From Deltaproteobacteria bacterium (GTDB lineage Bacteria; Desulfobacterota; Desulfobulbia; Desulfobulbales; SURF-16), in contig JACQYM010000167.1 in assembly GCA_016208225.1 (NCBI GenBank), positions 1 to 34,349 of the forward strand: 34,349 bases of DNA, in the 5' to 3' direction. Each line of letters begins with the position of its first letter. The stretch's first letter is position 1. The translations under genes and the position numbers were made by a program. Below the pieces are notes generated by a model. The model had not been told where the DNA came from. It was given only the letters and a program-made list of their open reading frames with translations, and did no database searches. Positions 17,325 to 25,288 of this stretch are shown in pieces.

Positions 17325-17483
17325 GATGGTCTCGTAAAAGTCTGGGAAAAGCCCGGATGGCTAAGCACAAAACTTCGATATACAAGGCGCGGTGTTTTTT
17401 TCAGGGGCTCGATTATACACATGGTATGTCGAGGTCCTGAAAAAAACCTGCAACGCTGGAGATCGGAGTTTTGCGACGCCATC
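17325..17483. mobile_element. 159-bp MITE-like element with terminal inverted repeats
   Basis: The ends are GATGGTCTCGTAAAA (17325) and TTTTGCGACGCCATC (to 17483); the second is the inverted form of the first with three changes. The interior is a long imperfect palindrome: GTTTTTTTCAGG near 17395 pairs with CCTGAAAAAAAC near 17440. It encodes no protein and fits exactly between panC and the TPR gene, its last base being part of that gene's stop codon. A related element lies at 28614-28738. No target-site duplication is evident, so transposition is inferred only. Confidence 0.7.
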
Positions 17484-18160
17484 TATTTTACGGCGAGCCT
17501 GGCGTCAACCCACTCCCGCGCAGCCGGATCAAGATCGGTCATCGCCTTTAACTGCTCGTAGATTTCCCGCGCCTTGGCCGGGTCGTTTTTCTGTTCGTGA
17601 ATCCGCGCTTCGCCGAGAGAACCGATGATGACAAAACCGGGAATTTCGCGCAGGGCCGCATACTGCGCAAGGGCCTGATCCAGGTCGCCATGCAGCTCAT
17701 GGACCTGGGCCATATCGAACTGGAGCAGCGGGAAAAGCGGGTTGCCTTTGCCGATATCCTTTGAAATGGCGGTCAGTTGTTCCAGGGCCTTGCCATAATC
17801 TTTTTTCTCCACCAGCTCGTGGGCCTGGGTAATCCTGCTCCAGCTGGCGGCCCCGCTCCCCGAATAATCGGTAATCACCTGCTGCAGCTTCTCGGTCCTG
17901 GCCGCGGCATCCTTTTCCTGCATGGCCTGGGCAAGCAGAGCAGTGGAATCGTTTCTCTGTTTTTGCGTATAATAATTGTAAAAACTCCAGACAGAGGTTA
18001 AGACAAGAAACATCACCACGGCAGTCTGCAGGGCCTTGGCATTGTCGCGGATGAATTTCGTCGCCTTGGGCGGCAGATTCAATTCATCAAGCAGGGTCCT
18101 TTTGGCAGGCGTCACCTCTTCGATGCGTAATTTGGTAAAAGGGCTGTTCTGTTCTGACAT
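17483..18160 (-). CDS. Membrane-anchored TPR protein, YfgM-like
   Basis: A 225-residue protein with a cytoplasmic N-terminus of about 43 residues and one transmembrane helix at about 44-63 (ALQTAVVMFLVLTSVWSFY). A periplasmic domain of helical TPR-like pairs follows, for example ALEQLTAISKDIGKGNPLF and DLDQALAQYAALREI. Topology and size match the YfgM/tetratricopeptide family, which in E. coli assists periplasmic chaperones at the SecYEG translocon; that role is inferred only. It is the first gene of the minus-strand block. Its stop codon overlaps the end of the 159-bp element by one base. Confidence 0.75.
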   Translation of the reverse strand: MSEQNSPFTKLRIEEVTPAKRTLLDELNLPPKATKFIRDNAKALQTAVVMFLVLTSVWSFYNYYTQKQRNDSTALLAQAMQEKDAAARTEKLQQVITDYSGSGAASWSRITQAHELVEKKDYGKALEQLTAISKDIGKGNPLFPLLQFDMAQVHELHGDLDQALAQYAALREIPGFVIIGSLGEARIHEQKNDPAKAREIYEQLKAMTDLDPAAREWVDARLAVK

Positions 18161-18540
18161 GGGGATATCCTTATGGCTGACGGTATGTTAATGTTACGGA
18201 AACGTGAGCTGATAGGAAACAGATTACCAAAATTTATAAAAAATGGTAACTACTTCAAGTTGTTTAGTCTCTCAGGCTGCGGTCTGTCAGGTATTAGGCA
18301 ACTATCTCGGGTTCCGGCCTGGTACCCGCAGAGCGCCTAAAGGTAAAGGTGTCATCTGATCAGAAAGTACCGAAACTTTAGGCACTTAAGTCACTTTAAG
18401 TACTTTAGGCATTCATTCTGGTCTTGTCTTTTGGTCCCAACGTTAACTCTCCGAGATGAGGTGTCTGAACTTATACAAGCCGCACAAAAAAAAATCAACG
18501 CCGCACTTTTTTTCGTCACCATAAACCAGGGAAAAACGTT
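18161..18540. other. Divergent intergenic region between the TPR gene and xseA
   Basis: There is no gene in these 380 bases. It contains an AT-rich block with the inverted pair TTACCA (18224-18229) and TGGTAA (18244-18249), which could be an operator or part of the promoter of the minus-strand gene. It also contains the nonamer repeats at 18335-18410. The region must hold both divergent promoters, but I could not find a convincing -35/-10 pair for either. Confidence 0.5.
18335..18410. repeat. Tandem nonamer repeats with an inverted copy
   Basis: Four adjacent nine-base units, ACTTTAGGC, ACTTAAGTC, ACTTTAAGT and ACTTTAGGC, occupy 18375-18410. An inverted GCCTAAAG stands at 18335-18342, so the unit pairs back in a hairpin. 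The layout (short tandem units in the arms) resembles the heptamer hairpins at 7713, 8237 and 15161. Confidence 0.75.
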
Positions 18541-19884
18541 ATGATCATGTCCCCCTATGCCGCCAGGGTGCAGACCGTTACCGAACTGACCCGCTCCATC
18601 CGCGGGCTGCTGGAAACGGAATTCTCCTTTGTCACGGTAAGCGGAGAGATATCAAATCTCAAGCGCCCCTATTCGGGCCATTGCTATTTTACCTTGAAGG
18701 ACCGGGAAGCCCAGATCAGGGTGGTGCTGTTCAAAGGCCAGCAGCGCTACCTGGAAACCGCCCTGCAGGACGGCCAGCAGGTCATCTGCCGCGGCAGGAT
18801 TTCCGTGTACGAACCGCGGGGCGAGTACCAGATCATTGCCGATTTTGTCGATTTCCACGGTACCGGCGCCCTGCAGATCGCCTTTGACAATCTCAAGAAA
18901 AAACTGACGGACGAGGGCCTTTTTGACAGCCGGCACAAGAAACCCCTGCCCTTTCTGCCCGAAAAAATCTGCCTCGTCACCTCGCCCCGGGGCGCCGCGG
19001 TTTTTGATTTCCTGCGCATTGCCGCTACCCGTTTCCCGGCCGTGCCCATTGCAATCTTTCCGGTCAGGGTGCAGGGGGAAGGGGCGGCCGAGGATATCGC
19101 CCAGGCCATCCGCACCATCAACAACCGGGAGACGGAGGCGGTCATCGTTCTCTGCCGGGGCGGCGGCTCCCTGGAGGATCTCTGGGCCTTTAATGAAGAA
19201 AAAACGGCCTGGGCCATTTATGAATCCCGGCTGCCGGTGGTCTCGGCCGTGGGCCATGAGGTGGATTTCACCATTGCCGACTTTGTGGCGGACCATCGCT
19301 CGCCCACCCCGACCGCCGCGGCCAGGGACGTCCTGCCCGACCGGGCGGCGCTCGCGCGACAGCTGCGCACCAGCACGGGCCGGATCCACAACGCCATGCA
19401 CCGCAAAATCGACATTCTCCACCGGCAGACCCGTTTTGCCCGGCAGCGGCTGGGCGACCCGACGGCCATGGTAACCCATTTCCGCCTCGTTCTTGACAAC
19501 AGCCAGCTTGCCATGGCAGGCGCCGTGGCCGCCGTCTTCCACCGGAAAAGGGAACTGCTGAGCCGGCTGGAAAACAGACTGGCAGGCTTGAATCCGGCGC
19601 AGAAGGTTGCCCAGCGCCGGCAACTGGTCGCCGAACTCGCGGATAAGCTCCAGGTCTTTACCCGCATGCACCTGGAACGCAAGCAGGCGGAGTTTGCCAA
19701 GGGGGCAATGCTGCTTGATGCGGTCAGCCCGCTGGCCGTTCTCCGGCGCGGCTACGGCACCGTCAGCCGGGAGAGCGACGGCCGGGTCATCCGGGCCGCA
19801 GCCGAGGTCAGGCCGGGCGATATGCTGCGCATCAGACTGCACAAAGGCCAATTGCGCAGCACGGTTGCGGAAAGCGATTCATGA
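18541..19884 (+). CDS. xseA: Exodeoxyribonuclease VII large subunit
   Basis: A 447-residue protein of normal family length that degrades single-stranded DNA from both ends. The N-terminal OB fold (about 5-105, VSGEISNLKRPYSGHCYFTL) binds DNA. The catalytic domain shows SPRGAAVFD (148-156), CRGGGSLEDLW (205-214) and AVGHEVDFTIADFVADHRSP (from 236). A coiled-coil region (about 270-390) binds small subunits in homologues. The ATG at 18541 follows AGGGA; ATG 18547 is an alternative. xseB, which often follows, is not downstream: only 120 bases with a palindromic repeat separate it from the next, convergent gene. Confidence 0.96.
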   Translation: MIMSPYAARVQTVTELTRSIRGLLETEFSFVTVSGEISNLKRPYSGHCYFTLKDREAQIRVVLFKGQQRYLETALQDGQQVICRGRISVYEPRGEYQIIADFVDFHGTGALQIAFDNLKKKLTDEGLFDSRHKKPLPFLPEKICLVTSPRGAAVFDFLRIAATRFPAVPIAIFPVRVQGEGAAEDIAQAIRTINNRETEAVIVLCRGGGSLEDLWAFNEEKTAWAIYESRLPVVSAVGHEVDFTIADFVADHRSPTPTAAARDVLPDRAALARQLRTSTGRIHNAMHRKIDILHRQTRFARQRLGDPTAMVTHFRLVLDNSQLAMAGAVAAVFHRKRELLSRLENRLAGLNPAQKVAQRRQLVAELADKLQVFTRMHLERKQAEFAKGAMLLDAVSPLAVLRRGYGTVSRESDGRVIRAAAEVRPGDMLRIRLHKGQLRSTVAESDS

Positions 19885-19940
19885 GACCGAACACCTAATG
19901 GATACAGTGAAAGATTTTATGAAGAAGTATTGCCGCAGGC

Positions 19941-19974
19941 TCGTCATTCCGGCATGCTTTCAGCCGGAATCCAG
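19941..19974. repeat. CGTCATTCCGG-type palindromic repeat, copy 2
   Basis: TCGTCATTCCGGCATGC on the left and CAGCCGGAATCCAG on the right, 34 bases. It is the inverted counterpart of 66-99. It lies between convergent xseA and the DUF3786 gene. A short frame (19898-19978) that runs through it is mostly repeat and is not supported as a gene. Confidence 0.75.
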
Positions 19975-20004
19975 CTAACCGATACTCAGGCTGCCCGCTA
20001 TTCT

Positions 20005-20823
20005 TCAAAACAGTTTGCCGTCCCGGCTGTGTTTGGCAATCAAGGCGCGGAACATTTCCACCAGCCCTCTGGCCAGCAGATAAATTGACTCGATGCCCAC
20101 ATTATCGGCGGCTGTCCGGTCAAAAAGGATGTTCAGTTTTGAGGCGAAATTTTCCTCCGCGCCCCAGTAATTGATCAACATCGGCACGTTGGGCAGCGGA
20201 TGGATGAGCAGGGACTGATCGGCGTTTGTCACCCCGGATGCGGCTGTGGCCCCGAACAGATGCAGAATTTCAAACAGCAATTCCCCGTGGGCGTCGGCAA
20301 GCTGCCGCATGCCCTCCTCGCAGCGGTGGCAAAAAAAATTGTTCCACTCCGTGGCCCCCGGCAATTCGCCGAAGGCGACCCATGCACCGGATAACCGGCG
20401 GCCCTTGCCGTGGATGATGTAATGCAGCACCGGCACCTGCACCCATAAATTTTTGTGACACTCCCCTGACATCTCGCCGCTCGCATCGACCCAGAAGTCC
20501 TTGCCCAGACAAGTGACGGCCAGCCTGTTATCACGCCATTGCGTCGCCAGCCGTGTTGATGCCGCGGCAAGATCGATTTTCGCCATCTCCTGCTTGAGAC
20601 GACCCACCGCTTCCCGCTGCTCGTCAACCCGGGGGGCCTGTCTGGCCACGTCTCCGCCCAACGCAAGAATCGTATCCGGGGCAAGATGGGGGCACTCCTC
20701 CAGCCGTTTCTGGCCCTGGATGACGGCCACGGCAAACGCCATGCATGACGGCAGCATGCATTCCCGGCAATTTGTTTTCTGCAGGAGTTTATAAAGTGCA
20801 AGGGGATTCGTGGGGCGAGACAT
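20005..20823 (-). CDS. DUF3786 protein with N-terminal four-cysteine Fe-S domain
   Basis: A 272-residue cytoplasmic protein. The N-terminus has C19, C22, C27 and C44 (NCRECMLPSC, then ECP), the spacing of the Fe-S domain seen in corrinoid/CODH subunits and in reductive-activase-like proteins; a [4Fe-4S] cluster is likely. The remainder resembles DUF3786, a family common in anaerobes and without a known reaction; it has further paired cysteines (FFCHRCEEG). Residues such as LPNVPMLINYWGAEENF fit a ligand- or metal-binding fold. No linked corrinoid or carbon monoxide genes are present. No clear ribosome binding site precedes the ATG at 20823. Confidence 0.75.
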   Translation of the reverse strand: MSRPTNPLALYKLLQKTNCRECMLPSCMAFAVAVIQGQKRLEECPHLAPDTILALGGDVARQAPRVDEQREAVGRLKQEMAKIDLAAASTRLATQWRDNRLAVTCLGKDFWVDASGEMSGECHKNLWVQVPVLHYIIHGKGRRLSGAWVAFGELPGATEWNNFFCHRCEEGMRQLADAHGELLFEILHLFGATAASGVTNADQSLLIHPLPNVPMLINYWGAEENFASKLNILFDRTAADNVGIESIYLLARGLVEMFRALIAKHSRDGKLF

Positions 20824-21343
20824 GCTGCAACACCATTTTTTTCAGGAGTTCATGATAGCGGATAAGCAAAGATCACGGCGCTGATCCTGCATTGACTTTA
20901 TTTTCTCTACCTCATCGCGCCGTCTTCCTGCAAGGGATATTCCGGGGCAAACGAGCCCGCCACGGCCCGTTTCACCTTATTTTGTCCTCCGCTTTTTCGC
21001 ACTCATCATTTTCCGAAGATTCTGGTATAGTACGCCGGTTTCAGCAGCGAGAGAATATTGAAATTCCATTGAGTCTCTTGCAAAAGAGGCCGCGATCATT
21101 TCGTCATTCCGGGCAAGCGCAGCGCGACCGGCAAGCCATTGTGCTTTCCAGATTCCCGCTTTCGCGGCAATGACGGCACATTGATTTTCTGTCATTTTGC
21201 CAGCGGCTCTGGTAAAAGGTCTCTTTTTCACCACGGAGCGCCCGGAGATCACAGCGAATATCTTGATTACAGTTCGTCAACTCTGCCGGTTCCGTGGTAA
21301 ATTTCCCGTTGCTGCGGGATCATCAATATTGTACGTGAAACAA
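20824..21343. other. 520-base intergenic region with composite repeats
   Basis: No gene is supported. Open frames here (for example 20977-21252 on the minus strand) translate repeat text. Contents are a TGGTATAGT extended -10-like sequence (21023-21031) without a matching -35, a CTCTTGCAAAAGAG hairpin near 21074, the composite palindrome 21102-21176, and a CACCACGGAG...GAGATCACAG stretch (21230-21255) resembling the repeat at 11017-11070. Confidence 0.5.
21102..21176. repeat. Composite CGTCATTCCGG...CAATGACGG repeat
   Basis: The ends are CGTCATTCCGG and CGGCAATGACGG in inverted orientation, with CGCAGCGCGACCGGCAAGCC inside. It is longer and more diverged than the copies at 66-99 and 19941-19974, but has the same inverted ends. 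Confidence 0.65.
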
Positions 21344-21868
21344 ATGTCTATCCGCCCTCAAAAACTGCCGCTTTCCTTCCTTATTCTCCTGATTCTGCTT
21401 CTGCCCTCCGCCAGGGCCGCGGCTGACCGGGGCACCGCCCATGCCGCTCCCGCGCCTGCCGGTCCATCCGCCCCGCAGGCGCAAGGCGGAGCTGAGGAAT
21501 ACGAGGCGATGCTGTGGTACCAATGGCGGGCGGAACAGGGGCATGCCGACGCCCAGTTTTATCTGGGTCTCATGCATGCCCTGGGTAAAGGGGTGCCCAG
21601 GGATTATGAAAAGGCGGCCATGTGGTACCGCAAGGCGGCGAAGCAGGGCTATGCCGATGCCCGCTTTGAACTCGGCCGCCTTTATGCGGTGGGGGACGGC
21701 GTGCCGCAGGATCTGGTCCAGGCCTATATCTGGACAAGCCTGGCCGCCGACCAGGGCCACGGCAAGGCCATGGAGATCAGAGAGCTTATTGCCCTGCAAT
21801 TGTCTCCCGCCCAGATGGAAGAGGCGCGGAAATCCCTGCGCAAGCTGCTGCCCGAAAGGCAGGAGTGA
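21344..21868 (+). CDS. Exported Sel1-repeat protein
   Basis: A 174-residue protein with an N-terminal signal peptide (hydrophobic core LSFLILLILLLP, cleavage likely after ARAAA). An Ala/Pro-rich linker follows. Then come about three Sel1-like repeats of ~36 residues: EQGHADAQFYLGLMHALGKG, KQGYADARFELGRLYAVGDG and DQGHGKAMEIREL. Such solenoids mediate protein contacts in the periplasm or envelope. The start at 21344 gives the signal peptide directly; the upstream extension to 21197 runs through repeat sequence. A GTG three codons earlier (21335) is an alternative. It ends 15 bases before the helicase gene, so the two may be co-transcribed. Confidence 0.85.
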   Translation: MSIRPQKLPLSFLILLILLLPSARAAADRGTAHAAPAPAGPSAPQAQGGAEEYEAMLWYQWRAEQGHADAQFYLGLMHALGKGVPRDYEKAAMWYRKAAKQGYADARFELGRLYAVGDGVPQDLVQAYIWTSLAADQGHGKAMEIRELIALQLSPAQMEEARKSLRKLLPERQE

Positions 21869-21883
21869 AACCCCATTGCCGGC

Positions 21884-24184
21884 ATGAATCTTACTGAAGA
21901 ACAGCAGCGGATCGTGGCCCACCGGGGCGGTCATGCCAAGGTGAGCGCCGTGGCCGGTTCCGGCAAGACCACCACCATGGTGGCCCGGGTCAGGTATCTG
22001 CTGACCCAGGGGGTCGCCCCGCAGCAGATGCTGGTGCTCATGTTCAACCGGTCGGCCAGGGAGAGCTTTGCCGCGGCCATGCACGATGTGCTGCGGCCGG
22101 CCGGACTGCCGTTGCCCGAGGTACGCACCTTCCATTCCCTGGGCCAGCGGCTGGTCAACAGCTTCACCAGCCGGGGCGCTCTAGCCGCCTGCACCCTGGT
22201 CACCGATGATTACCGCCAGGAAAAGCTGGCCAAAGGGGCGGTGCGGCAGATCATTGACCAGGACGGCGGCAGCGAGGAGTGGCTTTCCGGGGAAAACATG
22301 GAGGGATTTCTGACCTTCATCGATCTGGTCAAGTCAGACACCATGCCGGCGGCCCAACTCTTTTCCGCCCTGAATCTTGCCGACCGGTTCGCCTATTTCA
22401 TCGAGGCCTTCAAGATCTTTGAAGCGGCGCGGCAGGCCGCCAACCTCCGTTTCTATGCCGACCTCATCCATGAGCCGGTCATGGCCATGCTCGCCCGGCA
22501 GGAACTGGCGGACTGGGTCGGCAACCATGTTGACCATATCATTGTCGACGAGTACCAGGATATCAATGAAGTCCAGCAGCAACTGCTGAAAATCATTGCC
22601 GGCCACCGGGCGCAGGTCATGGTGGTGGGGGATGTGGACCAGTGCATCTATGAATGGCGCGGGGCAAAGCCGGAATACATCACCGAACGGTTCCAGCACG
22701 ATTTCCCGCGGCCCGCGACCTATACCCTCTCCTATACCTTCCGCTACGGTCACCGCCTCTCCCTCGCCGCCAACCACCTGATCAGCCGCAACCGGCAGCG
22801 CGACAGGAAACTGTGTATCTCCTTCCCCGCCAACCCGGACACCATTCTCTGCTGCCTGCCGGAAAAAGAACCCCATCCGCTGCTTGCCATCCTGCGGGAG
22901 ATGGCCGACGAGGGCAGGTCCGCAACAGAGGCGGCGGTGCTGGTCAGGATGTTTGCCATGAGCGTGCCGGTGGAACTGGCCCTGCTCGAGGCCCATATCC
23001 CCTACCGGCTGGTCGGCCACGAGCAGGTTTTCGCCTGCCCGGAGATCAAGGCCCTGACCGGCTATCTGCACCTCTGCCGGGGCAGTCTCGGCGAGCCGCC
23101 CCCTGACCGGCGGCGGGACTTCATCGAGGCCATGCTGACCCATCCCCATCTTGGCGTCAAACGGGAAAAAATCAGCGAACTGGCCGCCGTCATCGCGCGC
23201 CGGCCGGAAAACGCCGCGGAGCTGCTGCTGGCCGCGGTCAGCCCCGACACCCCCTCGTTTCTGCGCAAACGCTTTGAACAGACCGCGGAGACCTGGCATG
23301 ATATCGGCAAATTGCCCGCCTCGGCCCGGGCCGGCCAACTGCTTGACACGATCATCAGGAAAACGAATCTTTTCGACTATTACCGCAACATCTCCTCCCG
23401 CCTCTCCACCGCGGAAAACCGGATCAAAACCTGCCAGGCCTTTGTCCGCTTCGCCGAGCGGCTTGGTCTAGCCGCGGCCCCCTTCCTCGCAAAAATCGAG
23501 ACCCTGCAGCAGCCGGCCGCGGATCCGGCCGAAGACAGCCTGCTCATCACCTCGATTCACCGGGCCAAGGGCCTCGAATGGCCGGTGGTGATCATACCGG
23601 GCCTGAGCGACGGTTCCTTTCCGCTGCTGGCCGATGACCACGACCTCGCCTTTGACAACCTGGAGGATGAACGCCGCCTCTTTTACGTGGCCATGACCCG
23701 GGCCAAGGAAAAGGTCTTTTTCCTCCATCCTCCGGATGAGCGCCTGGCCAGACGGACAAAGGCGGGAAATTCCCGTTACCCGCGGCAGCCGGACGGCGGG
23801 CAAGAGTTCCCGGCCAGCCGCTTTCTCTACGAAGCAAATATCGACGTGAGCAGCCGGCTCGGCGCGGCGATCCGGCAGGGGAACTATGATACCGGCAAAG
23901 CGATTACTGCCCAGGATATCGAGGTGGCCAACCGCTACCTGGCAGCCGTCCATTCCCCGATCGCACCGGTGCAAAAGCCGGCGCCGCCGGCAAGGCAGGC
24001 AGCAGCCGATGCCGGGCTTTCGATCAGCGAACTGGCCGAGGGCATGCTGGTCCAACACCCCACGTTCGGTCCGGGGGTGGTCACCCGGGTTCTGAACCGC
24101 CGCCGGGGCATGGTGCAGGTGTTGTTTGACCTGCACGGCGAAAAAACCCTGGTCACCGAACTCGCCCGGCTGCAGCCGCAGTAA
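21884..24184 (+). CDS. UvrD/Rep-family DNA helicase
   Basis: A 766-residue superfamily 1A helicase moving 3'-5' on single-stranded DNA with ATP. The Q motif is LTEEQQRIVAH, Walker A AVAGSGKTTT (22-31), Walker B VDEYQD (221-226), then GDVDQCIYEWRGA, the SIHRAKGLEWPVVIIPGLSD region and motif VI VAMTRAKE with R606. The C-terminal 50 residues (GMLVQHPTFGPGVV...) form the small barrel found at the end of UvrD/PcrA, which binds RNA polymerase in those proteins. The upstream context is an exported Sel1 protein, so no repair operon is evident. I leave the symbol blank because UvrD, Rep and PcrA types cannot be separated here. Confidence 0.93.
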   Translation: MNLTEEQQRIVAHRGGHAKVSAVAGSGKTTTMVARVRYLLTQGVAPQQMLVLMFNRSARESFAAAMHDVLRPAGLPLPEVRTFHSLGQRLVNSFTSRGALAACTLVTDDYRQEKLAKGAVRQIIDQDGGSEEWLSGENMEGFLTFIDLVKSDTMPAAQLFSALNLADRFAYFIEAFKIFEAARQAANLRFYADLIHEPVMAMLARQELADWVGNHVDHIIVDEYQDINEVQQQLLKIIAGHRAQVMVVGDVDQCIYEWRGAKPEYITERFQHDFPRPATYTLSYTFRYGHRLSLAANHLISRNRQRDRKLCISFPANPDTILCCLPEKEPHPLLAILREMADEGRSATEAAVLVRMFAMSVPVELALLEAHIPYRLVGHEQVFACPEIKALTGYLHLCRGSLGEPPPDRRRDFIEAMLTHPHLGVKREKISELAAVIARRPENAAELLLAAVSPDTPSFLRKRFEQTAETWHDIGKLPASARAGQLLDTIIRKTNLFDYYRNISSRLSTAENRIKTCQAFVRFAERLGLAAAPFLAKIETLQQPAADPAEDSLLITSIHRAKGLEWPVVIIPGLSDGSFPLLADDHDLAFDNLEDERRLFYVAMTRAKEKVFFLHPPDERLARRTKAGNSRYPRQPDGGQEFPASRFLYEANIDVSSRLGAAIRQGNYDTGKAITAQDIEVANRYLAAVHSPIAPVQKPAPPARQAAADAGLSISELAEGMLVQHPTFGPGVVTRVLNRRRGMVQVLFDLHGEKTLVTELARLQPQ

Positions 24185-24196
24185 TAGGGATAAATA

Positions 24197-25261
24197 ATGG
24201 GCTTTTTACGAACGATTTTAGCGATTACCGTGGTATTTGCGCATTCCCCCTGGCATGGCGCTTTTGTTTTTGTCGGCGGAAGAAATGCCGTTCAGTTGTT
24301 TTATATAATTTCCGGTTTTTTGATTTCTTATGTTATCAAAACAAATACAACCTACAGAGACCCTTGGAAATTCTACCTGAATAGAGCGCTCCGAATTTAC
24401 CCGATTTATTATGTGGTTGCCCTCCTCTCCCTTCTCGCTGTTCCGATATGGAACCATAAACTTATTGATATCTATCGTAATGTTCCAGCCACTGCGGACG
24501 TTTTGCTTATATTTTCCAATCTCTTTCTCTTTGGACAGGATTGGGTAATGTTTTCCGGGGTCAGAAACAGTCATCTTGTATTCACCCCCGATTTCCTCCA
24601 ATCTGATTTCCTGCTTTTCAAAGGACTGCTTGTTCGACAAGCATGGACCCTCGGCGTCGAGCTTACTTTTTACGCTCTCGCGCCTTTTATCTTGCGCAAC
24701 AACAGAATAGTCATTTTGCTTATTATTCTCTCCCTCTCGATACGGGGATTCCTGTTCAGCATAGGGTTGGGCATGAGTGATCCGTGGACATACAGATTTT
24801 TCCCGGCGGAATTATCATTTTTCCTGTTCGGAGCTCTCGCCCACCAATATTTGCTGCCGATGTGGGAACGATTTATATTGTCAACCGGTCTTGAATGGAT
24901 ACCGAGGGCAGGAACCTATCTACTTATCTGTCTTTGTCTGTTTTATTTTTTGATTCCGGCGAAAGAAATCTTTAAAATATCACTGCTGTTCTCTCTGTTT
25001 TTAACATTTCTCCCGCTGACTTTTCTTTATCAGAACACATCGAAAAGCGACAAGGCCGTTGGTGAATTAAGTTACCCGATTTATATTGGACATCTGTTTG
25101 TTATTATGGTTGTTGGTAAGCTCATAGGACATCACATCTTACCGACCCCTTTTATGGTCGCAATGGGGAATGTATTTTTTTCAATAATTTTTGCGCATTA
25201 TTTAAATAAATATATAAGCAGTCGAATCGAGTACCTCCGGGTAAAGGTAAAATCTCTTTAG
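24197..25261 (+). CDS. Membrane acyltransferase (acyltransferase 3 family), AT-rich, probably acquired
   Basis: A 354-residue integral membrane protein with about ten hydrophobic helices. Family motifs are FLRTILAITVVFAH near the N-terminus (the catalytic His region), LFYIISGFLISY and FYLNRALRIYPIYY. Relatives acylate sugars of O-antigen, peptidoglycan, nodulation factors or antibiotics; the substrate here is unknown. AGGGATAAATA precedes the ATG, 12 bases after the helicase stop. Two hand-counted 60-base samples give about 37 and 48% GC, against about 65% at the end of the helicase gene, and codon use is visibly A/T-rich. That points to horizontal transfer of this single gene. Confidence 0.9.
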   Translation: MGFLRTILAITVVFAHSPWHGAFVFVGGRNAVQLFYIISGFLISYVIKTNTTYRDPWKFYLNRALRIYPIYYVVALLSLLAVPIWNHKLIDIYRNVPATADVLLIFSNLFLFGQDWVMFSGVRNSHLVFTPDFLQSDFLLFKGLLVRQAWTLGVELTFYALAPFILRNNRIVILLIILSLSIRGFLFSIGLGMSDPWTYRFFPAELSFFLFGALAHQYLLPMWERFILSTGLEWIPRAGTYLLICLCLFYFLIPAKEIFKISLLFSLFLTFLPLTFLYQNTSKSDKAVGELSYPIYIGHLFVIMVVGKLIGHHILPTPFMVAMGNVFFSIIFAHYLNKYISSRIEYLRVKVKSL

Positions 25262-25288
25262 CCGGAGAAAGAGGATGCAAATGAGACA

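Noticed and set aside
18652-19851. A 399-codon minus-strand frame opposite xseA
   Set aside because: It is a mirror of the xseA codons with low-complexity composition and no ribosome binding site.
20977-21252. A 91-codon minus-strand frame (and an overlapping plus-strand one at 20892-21173)
   Set aside because: Both mostly translate palindromic repeats and have no ribosome binding site or recognisable motif.
22334-23338. Long minus-strand frame opposite the helicase gene
   Set aside because: Antisense artefact of GC-rich coding DNA.
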